Below, piece by piece: positions 31,828 through 40,333 of a DNA stretch of 43,442 bases. The position numbers were made by a program, and so were the translations under genes. Location: NCBI GenBank assembly GCA_945861855.1, contig CAMAWG010000016.1, forward strand, positions 1 to 43,442. The letters are read 5' to 3'. The notes below the pieces were generated by a model. It was not told where the DNA came from, did not search any database, and was given only the letters and a program-made list of their open reading frames with translations. Numbering within the stretch: position 1 is the first letter of the stretch; each line of letters begins with the position of its first letter. This DNA is from Rhodoplanes serenus. GTDB taxonomy: Bacteria; Pseudomonadota; Alphaproteobacteria; Rhizobiales; Xanthobacteraceae.

Positions 31828-31902
31828 CGTTGACACCCCCCGGCCTACGATTGAGCAATGGCGGCAACGCCAGTGCGCTCTTGAGTTTCCTGGGGAATTG
31901 CA

Positions 31903-33594
31903 ATGAAAAAAGGCCTTCGGTCCCGCCTCGCCCAATACGGCGACGAGGAGTTCGCGTTTTTCCTCCGGCGCGGGTTTCTCAAGGGTGCGGGCTTCACCGA
32001 CGACGCGCTCGACCTGCCGATCGTCGGCATCCTCTCGACGGCTTCCGACTTCAATCCCTGCCACAAGACTGCGCCGCAGGTGGCGGAAGCGATCTCGCGC
32101 GGCGTGCGGATGGCCGGCGCCCTGCCGTTCGTGTTCCCGACCGTGTCGCTGCACGAAGCGTTCTCGTACCCGACCTCGATGCTCTTGCGAAACCTGATGG
32201 CGATGGACGTCGAGGAGATGATCGCGGCGCTGCCGCTCGACGCCGTGGTTCTGATCGGCGGCTGCGACAAGACCATCCCCGCCGAATTAATGGGTGCGAT
32301 CTCCGCCGACATGCCGGCGATCATCGTCAACGTCGGCTCGATGCTGGCAGGCAAGCACGAGGGCACGCGGCTCGGCGCCTGCACCGACTGCCGGCGGCTG
32401 TGGGCGCAGTTCCGCGCGGGCACCCTCGAAGGGCCGGATTTGAATCGCGCACACGACCAGCTCATGCCGACGTCCGGCACCTGCATGGTCATGGGCACCG
32501 CCTCGACCATGGCCTGCATGGCCGAAACGCTGGGCTTCATGCTGCCAGGCTCGGCCACCGCGCCCGCCGTGTCGTCCGACCGCTGGCGCTTCGCGGAGGC
32601 CACCGGCAAACGCGCCGCCGAGATGGCCAGGACCGGCGGGCCAAGGCCGAGCGAGCTACTCACCAAGGCGGCGTTGCGGAACGCCTCGGTGGTGCTGCAG
32701 GCAACCTCGGGCTCGACCAATGCGCTGGTTCATCTCGCCGCCATCGCCGGGCGCGCCGGCATCACCTACGACTTGCAGGAATTGGATCGCGTCGGCCGCG
32801 ACGTGCCGGTGCTGCTCGATCTCAAGCCCGCCGGCATGAACTTCATGGAGGATTTTCACGCGGGCGGCAGCCTGCCCTCGCTGTGGCGGCGGCTGAAGGA
32901 CCATCTCGATTTGAACGCCAAGACCGTCAACGGCGAGACCATCGGCGAGATCGTCGCGCGCTGGCCGGCCTATGTGGACGACAAGGTGATCCGGCCGCTG
33001 GACAATCCGCTGGTGAAGGGCGAGGCGATCGGGATTCTCACCGGCAACCTCGCGCCGGGCGGCGCCGCGATCAAGCTCGCCTCGGCGACGCCGGAGCTGT
33101 TCCAGCACGAGGGCGCGGCGCTGGTGTTCGAATCGCTGGAGGACCTGGAGAAGCGCATCGACGATCCGGACCTGAACGTCACGCCGCAGACCGTCATGGT
33201 GCTGCGCAACGCAGGCCCCATCGGCGCGCCGGGCATGCCCGAAGCGGGCGCACTGCCGATCCCGAAGAAGCTCGGCTCGAAGGGTCTCAAGGACATGGTG
33301 CGGCTCTCCGATGCACGGATGAGCGGCACCGCCTTCGGCACCGTCGTCCTACATGTGTCGCCGGAGGCCGCGGCCGGCGGACCGCTGGCGCTGGTTCGCG
33401 ACGGCGACAGGATCGAGCTCGACACCAAGGGGCGCAAGCTCAATCTGAAGGTGGACGACGCCGAGCTTGGGAAGCGCCGCACGCAATGGAAGCCGCCACA
33501 GAAGCCCACGCGCGGATACTTGAGGCTCTACACCGACCGCGTCACGCAGGCCGAGCACGGCTGCGATTTCGATTTTCTGGCGGGGGAGAAGTAG
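31903..33594 (+). CDS. IlvD/Edd-family dehydratase (sugar-acid dehydratase type)
   Basis: A 563-residue dehydratase. Three cluster-type cysteines are visible: C53 in D-F-N-P-C-H, C121 in L-I-G-G-C-D-K-T and C194 in S-G-T-C-M-V-M-G-T-A-S-T-M. The G-C-D-K-T, T-A-S-T-M and C-terminal L-S-D-A-R-M-S-G-T-A-F-G blocks are family hallmarks. The short Fe-S loop and the C-terminal T-R-G-Y-L-R-L-Y-T-D-R-V-x-Q-A-x-x-G-x-D-x-D-F-L resemble pentonate/arabonate dehydratases more than branched-chain amino-acid IlvD. It would remove water from an aldonic acid to give a 2-keto-3-deoxy acid. ATG at 31903 follows GGGGAATTGCA; TTGACA at 31830 is a likely -35. Confidence 0.9.
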   Translation: MKKGLRSRLAQYGDEEFAFFLRRGFLKGAGFTDDALDLPIVGILSTASDFNPCHKTAPQVAEAISRGVRMAGALPFVFPTVSLHEAFSYPTSMLLRNLMAMDVEEMIAALPLDAVVLIGGCDKTIPAELMGAISADMPAIIVNVGSMLAGKHEGTRLGACTDCRRLWAQFRAGTLEGPDLNRAHDQLMPTSGTCMVMGTASTMACMAETLGFMLPGSATAPAVSSDRWRFAEATGKRAAEMARTGGPRPSELLTKAALRNASVVLQATSGSTNALVHLAAIAGRAGITYDLQELDRVGRDVPVLLDLKPAGMNFMEDFHAGGSLPSLWRRLKDHLDLNAKTVNGETIGEIVARWPAYVDDKVIRPLDNPLVKGEAIGILTGNLAPGGAAIKLASATPELFQHEGAALVFESLEDLEKRIDDPDLNVTPQTVMVLRNAGPIGAPGMPEAGALPIPKKLGSKGLKDMVRLSDARMSGTAFGTVVLHVSPEAAAGGPLALVRDGDRIELDTKGRKLNLKVDDAELGKRRTQWKPPQKPTRGYLRLYTDRVTQAEHGCDFDFLAGEK

Positions 33595-33626
33595 CTTCAG
33601 GCAGTCGCACGCTCAGCTCTCTCGGT

Positions 33627-33721
33627 GTCATGCCCCGCGAAGGCGGGGCATCCAGTAGTCACCGTCGTCGATCATTTCGGACGCCGTGATTACTGGATCA
33701 TCCGCTTTCGCGGATGATGAC
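33627..33721. repeat. Double-hairpin repeat with CCAGTA/TACTGG core, copy 2
   Basis: Hairpin GTCATGCCCCGCGAAGGCGGGGCAT, then CCAGTA, a central 30-40 bases, TTACTGGATCATCC and hairpin ATCATCCGCTTTCGCGGATGAT. Same plan as 14847-14925. It occupies the spacer between two convergent genes, the dehydratase and the MetE-like gene. Confidence 0.8.
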
Positions 33722-33736
33722 AACCGTGCTGGCGGC

Positions 33737-34773
33737 TTAAGCGCCGCCCAATTCCTTCCGCACAATCTTCGCGCCTTCGACCATGGCGCACATCTTGCCG
33801 AACGCCACTTCGCGCGGCAGATACTTCAGGCCGCAGTCCGGCGCCACCACGATCCGCTCCGGCGAAACGTAGGGCAACGCGCGGCGGATGCGCGCGGCGA
33901 CCGTTTCGGGAGATTCGATCTTCATATCGGAAAGGTCGAGCGTGCCGAGGATCACCGTCTTGCCCGGCAGCTTCGCCAGCACCAAACAGTCGAGGCCGGA
34001 TTGCGCGGTCTCGATCGACACCTGCTGCACGGCTGAGTTGGCGAACTCCGGCAGGAACGAATAGCCCTCGGGCCGCACGTGGATCACGGCGGCATAGCCG
34101 AAGCAGATGTGCACCGCGGTCGTGCCCTTCACGCCATCGAGCGCAGCGTTGAACGCCTTCAAGCCGTATTTGCGCGCCTTCTCCGGCCGCGCTTGCATAT
34201 AGGGTTCGTCGATCTGCACGATGTCGGCGCCGGCCGCGAACAGGTCCTTGATCTCGGCGTTGACGGCGGCGGCGTAGTCGAGCGCCATCTCCTCCTCGTC
34301 CTGGTAGAAATCGTTCTGCGCCTGGCACGACATGGTGAAGGGGCCGGGCACGGTGATCTTGATGTGCGCGTGGTGTTGGCGCGGAGAAATCTGATGTCAT
34401 CGACCTCGACCGGATGCTTGCGCCTCACCTTCCCGGCGACGCGCGGCACCGGATTGGGATGGCCGGAGCGGTCGAGCGCGGTGCCTGGGTTATCGATGTC
34501 GACGCCTTCGAGCGCGGTGGCAAAGCGGTTGGAGTAGCTTTCGCGGCGCATCTCGCCGTCGGTGATGATGTCGAGGCCGGCGCGCTCCTGGTCATGGATC
34601 GCGAGCAACGTCGCGTCGTCCTGCGCATCGCTGAGCCACTCCGGCGCGACCCGCCACAATTCCCTGGCGCGCACGCGCGGCGGAAAGCGACCGGCGAGTT
34701 TCTTGCGGTCGATCAGCCATTCCGGCTGGGCGTAGGAGCCGACCAGCGAGGTCGGCAGCAAAGGCAATGGCAT
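33737..34773 (-). pseudogene. Cobalamin-independent methionine synthase II (MetE C-terminal)-like gene with a frameshift
   Basis: Two adjacent minus-strand frames together encode one MetE-C-terminal-like protein of about 345 residues. The first, from ATG 34773 (M-P-L-P-L-L-P-T-S-L-V-G-S-Y), runs through D-I-I-T-D-G-E-M-R-R to D-D-I-R-F-L-R-A-N; the second carries H-I-K-I-T-V-P-G-P-F-T-M, A-D-I-V-Q-I-D-E-P, H-I-C-F-G (zinc His and Cys), a downstream Glu and A-P-D-C-G-L-K-Y (zinc Cys). The break is at 34373-34374, where a Thr codon seems to lack one base; restoring one base gives a continuous protein. So this is either a recent frameshift mutation or a sequencing error. Members transfer methyl or other groups between thiols; it lies between a dehydratase and a D-lactate dehydrogenase-like gene. 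Confidence 0.85.
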
Positions 34774-34798
34774 GGCATTCCTCCCGGCGGAGACGTCG

Positions 34799-37723
34799 TC
34801 ATTGGAGACTCATCGCCAGCACGCGCGCAACATGAATCGCCTCGCGCCCGGTGCCGTCGTGGATCTGGTGGCGGCAGGAGGTGCCGTCGGCGACGATGAT
34901 CGTGCCTGCATCCACCTTGCGGATGGCGGGGAGAAGCGACAATTCGCCCATCGCCTTCGACACATCGATGGTGTCAGCCGCGTAACCGAAGGCCCCGGCC
35001 ATGCCGCAGCAGCTCGATTCGATGGGCTCGACCTCGAGACCGGGCACGAGCCGCAGCACGGTCTCGACCGCGCCGAAGGCATCGAACGCCTTCTGATGGC
35101 AATGGCCGTGAACCATGGCCCGGTCGGCGATCTTCTTCAGAGGAAGGTTAAGCCGCCCCGCCTTCGCCTCGCGCGCCAGGAATTCCTCGAAGGTCAGGGC
35201 AAGCTCTGCAAGCCGCCGGGCGCCCTCGTCCTTCACCATCGCCGGCACCTCGTCGCGGAAGCTGAGCAGGCAGCTTGGCTCAAGCCCGACCACAGGCACG
35301 CCACGCGACACGAACGGCTCAAGCGCGGCCAGCGTGCGTAGCGCCTCGACACGCGCCTCGTCCACCTTGCCGATGGAGAGGAAGGTGCGGCCGCAGCACA
35401 GGGGACGCGAAGAGCCGTCCGCAGGCTTTGCGAGATGCACCCGATAACCGCCGGCATTCAATACGGCCAAGGCCGCGTCCAGATTCTCGCGCTCGAAATA
35501 GCGGTTGAAGGTATCGGCGAAGAGGACGACTTCACGCTCGCCGCCCTTTGACGTGGCAGCGTCGGCGAAAACATCCGAGCGCCAGCGCGGCAGAGAACGC
35601 CCCGCGCTGAAACCAGCGATAGTCTCGGATAATTTCGCCGCGCCGGGCAGCGCATCGCGCAGATTGAGCAGCCACGGCACTTTGGCCGCATAAGGCGCGT
35701 AGCGCGGCAAATAGCCCACCAATCGGTCGTGCAGCGACAGGCCATGCTTCTCCGCCCGCGCCGCCTGCACTTCGATCTTCATCTTCGCCATGTCGACGCC
35801 GGTCGGGCACTCGCGGCGGCAGCCCTTGCAGGAGACGCAGAGCTTCATCGTCTCCGCCATCTCGTCCGACGTGAGCGCGTCCGGGCCGAGCTGGCCGGTG
35901 ATCGCCAGCCGCAGCGTGTTGGCGCGGCCGCGCGTGACGTCGCGCTCCTCGCGGGTGACGCGATAGCTCGGGCACATCACGCCGCCTGCCGATGAGCGGC
36001 AGGCGCCGTTGTTGTTGCACATCTCGACCGCGCCCTGGAAACCGCGGCCCTCCCCGGTATAGGCCGACCAGTCGAGCTGTGTTGTCATCGCATCCGCGCG
36101 ATAGTCCGGCCCGTAACGGAAGTTCGTCCGGTCGTCGAACTTCGGCGCGCGCACGATCTTGCCGGGATTGAACAGCCCGTCCGGGTCGAAGCGGTCCTTG
36201 ACCTCCTCAAACGCGCGCACGAGGCGCTTGCCGAACATGAACTCGTGGAATTCCGAGCGCACGATCCCGTCGCCGTGCTCGCCGGAGTGCGAGCCCTTGT
36301 ATTCGCGGACGAATGCGAAGGCCTGCTCGGCGATGGCGCGCATCGCATGCACGTCCTTGTCGAGCCGCAGGTTGAGGATCGGCCGCACGTGCAGGCAGCC
36401 GACCGAAGCGTGCGCGTACCAGGTGCCGCTGGTGCCGTTCTTCTCGAACACCTCGGTCAACCGCGACGTGTAGTCGGCGAGGTGCTCCAGCGGCACCGCG
36501 CAATCCTCGACGAAGGAGATCGGCTTGCCGGCCTCCTTCATCGACATCATGATGTTGAGGCCCGCGGTGCGAAGTTCGGTGATCGCCGCCTGGAGTTTTG
36601 GATCGAGCACATCGACGACACCGCCCCAATACCCGCCGCTGTGGCTCCAGTTCAATCCGAGATCGCCGATCAGCTCGTGCAGGAGCCGCAGGCGGCGCTC
36701 GTTTTCGTCCGGCTCCTCGGCGAACTCGACCAGCAGCAGCGCCGCGGGCTCGTCTCGCACGAAGGCTTCAAGCGTCGGCCGGAACATGGCGATGTCGCGG
36801 GCGAGGCCGATCATCGTCGAGTCCACCAGCTCAACCGCGATGGGTGCGAGCTTGACGATGTGCTGCGCCGCCGCCATCGCAGTATGGAACGAGCCGAAGT
36901 GGCAGGCGCCGACCGCGCGCTTGCCCAGCACCGGTGACAGCTTCAATTCAATCGCGGTCGAGAAGGCAAGCGTGCCTTCGGAGCCGACCAGAATGTGCGC
37001 GAGGTTGACGTCGTTCCTGCCCGGCACCAGCGCGTCGATGTTGTAGCCGCCGACCCGGCGCTGCACCTTGGGGAAGCGCGCGGCAATCTCGCTGGCCTCG
37101 CGCTCGCCGAGTGCAAACAGATCGCGCGCCAACGGGCGCAGCGCCGAATTCGCCTCCAGGTCGGAAAGGTCCGCCGCCACCGGACCGAAACGCGCCTTCG
37201 ATCCATCCGCGAGCATGGCGTCGATCGACAGAACATTCTCGCGGGTGTTGCCGTAGCGGAGCGAGCGCCCGCCGCAGGAGTTGTTCGCGGTCATACCGCC
37301 GATGGTGGCGCGCGAAGCGGTCGAGACATCGACGGGAAACCACAGCCCGTGGGCCTTGAGCTGGCGATTGAGATCGTCGAGCACGATGCCGGGCTCGACG
37401 CGGGCGCGGCGGCCGGCGACGTCGAGATCGAGAATGCGGTTGAGATGCTTCGAGCAATCGACGATCACCGACGAATTGACCGTCTGCCCGGCCTGCGACG
37501 AGCCGCCGCCGCGCGGCGTCACCGCCACGCCCTCCGCGCGGCAGATTTCTATCGCCCGTTCGGCTTCTTCTATCGTGCGCGGCGTGACCACGCCGAGCGG
37601 CATGATCTGGTAGTGCGAGGCGTCGGTTGAATAGCGGCCGCGAGTGAAGCGCCCGAAATTGGCGCCACCGCCGAGTTCGGCCTTGAGGCGCCGCTCCAGT
37701 CCGGGCAACAGGCGTTCGGCCAC
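34799..37723 (-). CDS. FAD-linked oxidase / Fe-S fusion, D-2-hydroxyacid (YdiJ-like) dehydrogenase
   Basis: A 974-residue multidomain oxidoreductase. Residues about 40-180 are a PCMH-type FAD-binding domain (T-P-R-G-G-G-S-S-Q-A-G-Q; T-I-G-G-M-T-A-N-N-S-C-G-G), followed by an FAD-oxidase C-terminal domain, then two 4Fe-4S motifs (a C-N-N-N-G-A-C-type first site ending in M-C-P-S-Y, and C-V-S-C-K-G-C-R-R-E-C-P), and two CCG domains (L-C-C-G-R-T-F and S-S-C-C-G-M-A-G-A-F-G). This is the layout of YdiJ and of fused D-lactate/D-2-hydroxyglutarate dehydrogenases that pass electrons to the respiratory chain. The GTG at 37723 with GGAGACGATT gives a normal length. Its stop is 25 bases before the MetE-like start. 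Confidence 0.93.
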   Translation of the reverse strand: MAERLLPGLERRLKAELGGGANFGRFTRGRYSTDASHYQIMPLGVVTPRTIEEAERAIEICRAEGVAVTPRGGGSSQAGQTVNSSVIVDCSKHLNRILDLDVAGRRARVEPGIVLDDLNRQLKAHGLWFPVDVSTASRATIGGMTANNSCGGRSLRYGNTRENVLSIDAMLADGSKARFGPVAADLSDLEANSALRPLARDLFALGEREASEIAARFPKVQRRVGGYNIDALVPGRNDVNLAHILVGSEGTLAFSTAIELKLSPVLGKRAVGACHFGSFHTAMAAAQHIVKLAPIAVELVDSTMIGLARDIAMFRPTLEAFVRDEPAALLLVEFAEEPDENERRLRLLHELIGDLGLNWSHSGGYWGGVVDVLDPKLQAAITELRTAGLNIMMSMKEAGKPISFVEDCAVPLEHLADYTSRLTEVFEKNGTSGTWYAHASVGCLHVRPILNLRLDKDVHAMRAIAEQAFAFVREYKGSHSGEHGDGIVRSEFHEFMFGKRLVRAFEEVKDRFDPDGLFNPGKIVRAPKFDDRTNFRYGPDYRADAMTTQLDWSAYTGEGRGFQGAVEMCNNNGACRSSAGGVMCPSYRVTREERDVTRGRANTLRLAITGQLGPDALTSDEMAETMKLCVSCKGCRRECPTGVDMAKMKIEVQAARAEKHGLSLHDRLVGYLPRYAPYAAKVPWLLNLRDALPGAAKLSETIAGFSAGRSLPRWRSDVFADAATSKGGEREVVLFADTFNRYFERENLDAALAVLNAGGYRVHLAKPADGSSRPLCCGRTFLSIGKVDEARVEALRTLAALEPFVSRGVPVVGLEPSCLLSFRDEVPAMVKDEGARRLAELALTFEEFLAREAKAGRLNLPLKKIADRAMVHGHCHQKAFDAFGAVETVLRLVPGLEVEPIESSCCGMAGAFGYAADTIDVSKAMGELSLLPAIRKVDAGTIIVADGTSCRHQIHDGTGREAIHVARVLAMSLQ

Positions 37724-37761
37724 AATCGTCTCCGTCGTGAGGATTCCGCCTGTTTTTCAGG

Positions 37762-37793
37762 TTACTGGATGCCCTGTCTTGCCGGGCACTGAC
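37762..37793. repeat. Half copy of the CCAGTA/TACTGG double-hairpin repeat
   Basis: TTACTGGATGCCCTGTCTTGCCGGGCACTGAC matches the right half of the elements at 14847-14925 and 33627-33721: a TACTGG box followed by a small GC hairpin (TGCCC ... GGGCA). The left half is missing. It lies in the 182-base divergent spacer before the aminotransferase gene. Confidence 0.55.
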
Positions 37794-37905
37794 AATAGGG
37801 CCTGGCATCGCCTAAATAGGCTTGACCGCGTTGCCGCATTCTAGTTCAACGCCCGCAGCCGGGCCGTCATAGCCCAACAAAAACAGCCGTTATAGGAGCC
37901 GTTCG

Positions 37906-39114
37906 ATGGCCCAGAACTCCGTGCGCAATCCCGGGCGCCATTTCCTGCAGATTCCAGGGCCGACGCCGCTGCCCGACCGCGTGCTGCGGGCGATGGACAC
38001 GCCGATAATCGACCATCGCGGTCCGGAGTTCTCCAAGCTCGCCAAGCGCGCCCTCGAAGGCATCAAGACGATCTTCAAGACCACCAATCCGGTCATCATC
38101 TACACGGCAACCGGCACCGGCGCCTGGGAAGGCGCGCTGGTGAACACGCTGTCGCCCGGCGACCGCGTGCTGATGGTCGAGACCGGCCAGTTCGCCACGC
38201 TGTGGAAGAAGATGGCCGAGCGGCTCGGGCTGAAGCCGGAGTTCATCGCCACCGACTGGCGCCAGGGCATCGACCCGAAGGCGGTCGAAGCCAGGCTCCG
38301 CGAGGACAAGAACAAGGAGATCAAGGCGGTCTGCGTGCTGCACAACGAGACCTCGACCGGCGCGCTCACCCCGATCGCAGACATCCGCAAGGCGATCGAT
38401 GCGGCCGGCCACCCGGCCCTGTTCATGGTCGACACCATCTCGTCGCTCGCCTCGGCCGACTACCGCCATGACGAGTGGGGCGTCGACGTCTCCATCGGCG
38501 GCGCGCAGAAGGGTCTGATGCTGCCGCCTGGCATGTCGTTCAACGCGATCAGCGACAAGGCGCTGGCGGCAAACAAAACCTCGGCCATGCCGAAATCTTT
38601 CTTTGCCTGGGACGACATGCTTACCATGAACAAGGTCGGCTTCTTTCCTTACACGCCCGGCACCCAGATGCTGCACGGTCTCGTGGTCGGCATCGAGATG
38701 CTGCACGAGGAAGGGCTCGACAACGTGTTCGCGCGGCACAACCGGCTCGCGGAGGCCACTCGCCGCGCGGTGAAGGCGTGGGGTCTCGAAAACCTGAACA
38801 AGAACGCGAGCCAGCTCTCGCCGACCATCACCGCGATCCTGCTGCCGGAGGGACACGACGCCGACAAGTTCCGCGCGCTGGCGCTCGACACGTTCAACAT
38901 CGCCTACGGCGCGAGCTTCGGTCCCTACACCGGCAAGTATTTCCGAATCGGCCATCTCGGCGACATCAACGACGGCACGCTGATCGGCGCGCTCGGCATC
39001 ACCGAAATGGCGCTGGCGCTGGCCGGCATCCCGCACAAGAAGGGCGGCGTCCAGGCGGCGATCGACTATATCGTCTCCGCCCATGCGGACGAGAAGCGTG
39101 CCGCGGCCGAATAG
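37906..39114 (+). CDS. Class V aminotransferase, serine-glyoxylate / alanine-glyoxylate type
   Basis: A 402-residue PLP enzyme of the SgaA/AGXT class V group. The opening I-P-G-P-T-P-L-P-D-R-V-L-R-A-M and D-H-R-G-P-E-F are hallmark. The Schiff-base lysine is K202 in G-G-A-Q-K-G-L-M-L-P-P-G, preceded by the Asp that contacts the ring nitrogen in F-M-V-D-T-I-S-S-L. Y-R-H-D-E-W-G-V-D-V-S-I-G-G-A-Q-K is typical of the bacterial serine-glyoxylate branch. It makes glycine or hydroxypyruvate from glyoxylate and serine. RBS TAGGAGCCGTTCG precedes the ATG. Adjacent to an FAD hydroxyacid dehydrogenase read divergently, which could feed glyoxylate; this link is inferred. Confidence 0.92.
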   Translation: MAQNSVRNPGRHFLQIPGPTPLPDRVLRAMDTPIIDHRGPEFSKLAKRALEGIKTIFKTTNPVIIYTATGTGAWEGALVNTLSPGDRVLMVETGQFATLWKKMAERLGLKPEFIATDWRQGIDPKAVEARLREDKNKEIKAVCVLHNETSTGALTPIADIRKAIDAAGHPALFMVDTISSLASADYRHDEWGVDVSIGGAQKGLMLPPGMSFNAISDKALAANKTSAMPKSFFAWDDMLTMNKVGFFPYTPGTQMLHGLVVGIEMLHEEGLDNVFARHNRLAEATRRAVKAWGLENLNKNASQLSPTITAILLPEGHDADKFRALALDTFNIAYGASFGPYTGKYFRIGHLGDINDGTLIGALGITEMALALAGIPHKKGGVQAAIDYIVSAHADEKRAAAE

Positions 39115-39143
39115 CCTGACATTGTGACGCGGCGATTTCCCGG

Positions 39144-39175
39144 CGGCCGGCCCAAGTGAAACCTTGTGCCGGCCG
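39144..39175 (+). terminator. Weak terminator-like stem after the aminotransferase
   Basis: CGGCCGGC (39144-39151) and GCCGGCCG (39168-39175) form an 8-bp stem with a 16-base loop, followed by TTATCGTCTGTTTTGTT. The T-richness is moderate. It could end the aminotransferase transcript before the TctC gene. Confidence 0.4.
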
Positions 39176-39238
39176 TTATCGTCTGTTTTGTTAGAGGGCA
39201 ATCCCGGTCGTAGTCCGGGCGCGACGGGAGGATCTACA

Positions 39239-40204
39239 ATGTCTCGCTTATTGATTGCGATCACGCTCGCAGTGCTGTCGGCCTCGACCGCACTCGCGCA
39301 GGACTATCCCAACCGGCCGCTCCGCCTGATCGTGCCGTTCCCCGCCGGCGGCGGCGTCGACAACATGGCCCGCATCCTGGCCCAGAAGCTCACCGATGTC
39401 GTCAAGCAGACGGTGCTCGTCGAACACAAACCAGGGGCCGGCGGCAATGTCGGGTCCGATTTGGTCGCCAAGTCCGCACCCGACGGCTACACGATGCTGC
39501 TCAACGTCAACGGCATCGCGATCAGCCCATCGCTTTACCGCAAGCTGCCATTCGACCCGCTCAAGGACCTGGTGGGGGTGACGCAGGTGGCGGCGACGCA
39601 GTTCGTCCTGACCGGTTCGCCGAAAATGGAGGCAAAGACCGTCCAGGAGGTGATCGCGCTTGCGCGCTCCAAGCCGGGCGGACTCAACTACGGTTCGAGC
39701 GGGGTTGGCGCGCCGCTGCATCTGCAGGCGGAAATCTTCAAGCATGCCGCAGGCGGCCTCGAAATCATGCACATTCCCTATCGCGGCGACGCGCCGATGC
39801 TGACCGCTCTGCTTTCCGGCGACATCCAGATGGCCTTCATGCCGCAGAGCACCGGCTCGATGCAGGTGCAGGGCGGCCAGATCAGGGGCCTCGCCGTCAC
39901 CGGCCGCAAGCGCTGGCCGTCGATCCCCAACGTACCGACGATGACGGAGGCGGGCGTGAAGGGCATGGAGGACGGCAGCTGGTACGGCCTGTTCGTCCCC
40001 ACCGGAACATCTCCCGCGATCGTGCAGACACTGCAGCAGGCAATGGCGAAGACGCTCGCGGATCCTGAGGTGAGCACCCGCATCCGGTCCACAGGACAAG
40101 AGCCGGTCGGCAGCCCGACCGCGGAATTCCAGGCCTTCTTCAAGTCCGAAGTCGAGCGCTTTGCTCGCGTGATCGAAGTGGCGAAAATTCCGAAAATCGA
40201 CTGA
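39239..40204 (+). CDS. TctC (Bug) solute-binding protein
   Basis: A 321-residue periplasmic receptor with a signal peptide to A-L-A-Q (residue 21) and the opening DYPNRPLRLIVPFPAGGGVD, the most canonical form of the family motif in the window. Later blocks K-P-G-A-G-G-N-V-G, P-D-G-Y-T-M-L-L-N and N-Y-G-S-S-G-V-G-A-P-L-H-L are clear. It ends I-E-V-A-K-I-P-K-I-D, the same tail as its neighbour at 40334. RBS GGGAGGATCTACA precedes the ATG. No TctAB genes adjoin it. Tandem with the next gene, probably by duplication. Confidence 0.93.
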   Translation: MSRLLIAITLAVLSASTALAQDYPNRPLRLIVPFPAGGGVDNMARILAQKLTDVVKQTVLVEHKPGAGGNVGSDLVAKSAPDGYTMLLNVNGIAISPSLYRKLPFDPLKDLVGVTQVAATQFVLTGSPKMEAKTVQEVIALARSKPGGLNYGSSGVGAPLHLQAEIFKHAAGGLEIMHIPYRGDAPMLTALLSGDIQMAFMPQSTGSMQVQGGQIRGLAVTGRKRWPSIPNVPTMTEAGVKGMEDGSWYGLFVPTGTSPAIVQTLQQAMAKTLADPEVSTRIRSTGQEPVGSPTAEFQAFFKSEVERFARVIEVAKIPKID

Positions 40205-40229
40205 ACAAGGCCGATATCGTCAGGTTTGA

Positions 40230-40268
40230 AAAAACATCGCCGACGCGAAAATTCCGAAATTGGACTGA
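40230..40268 (+). pseudogene. Twelve-codon tail remnant of a lost TctC gene
   Basis: Between the two tandem TctC genes a short frame reads K-N-I-A-D-A-K-I-P-K-L-D-stop. Its last eight codons, GCGAAAATTCCGAAATTGGAC with TGA, nearly repeat the last eight of the gene ending at 40204 (A-K-I-P-K-I-D-stop) and match in protein the end of the gene at 41305 (A-K-I-P-K-L-D-stop). A TGA precedes the frame at 40227. The simplest reading is the 3' scar of a third tandem TctC gene removed by deletion. Confidence 0.6.
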
Positions 40269-40333
40269 GCGTGGCGGGTGGCCGGGCGAAGGCCGCCGAT
40301 GGACGCACAAGACATCACGCTGGGAGAACAACA

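Noticed and set aside
31605-31902. TPP riboswitch before the ThiY-type gene
   Set aside because: The conserved CTGAGA and GATCTGGATAAT-like segments are not present on either strand by eye.
34159-34370. Independent short protein from the first frame of the MetE-like gene beyond the break
   Set aside because: After 34374 the frame yields Arg/Ser/Pro-rich residues without family similarity; the true continuation is in the next frame.
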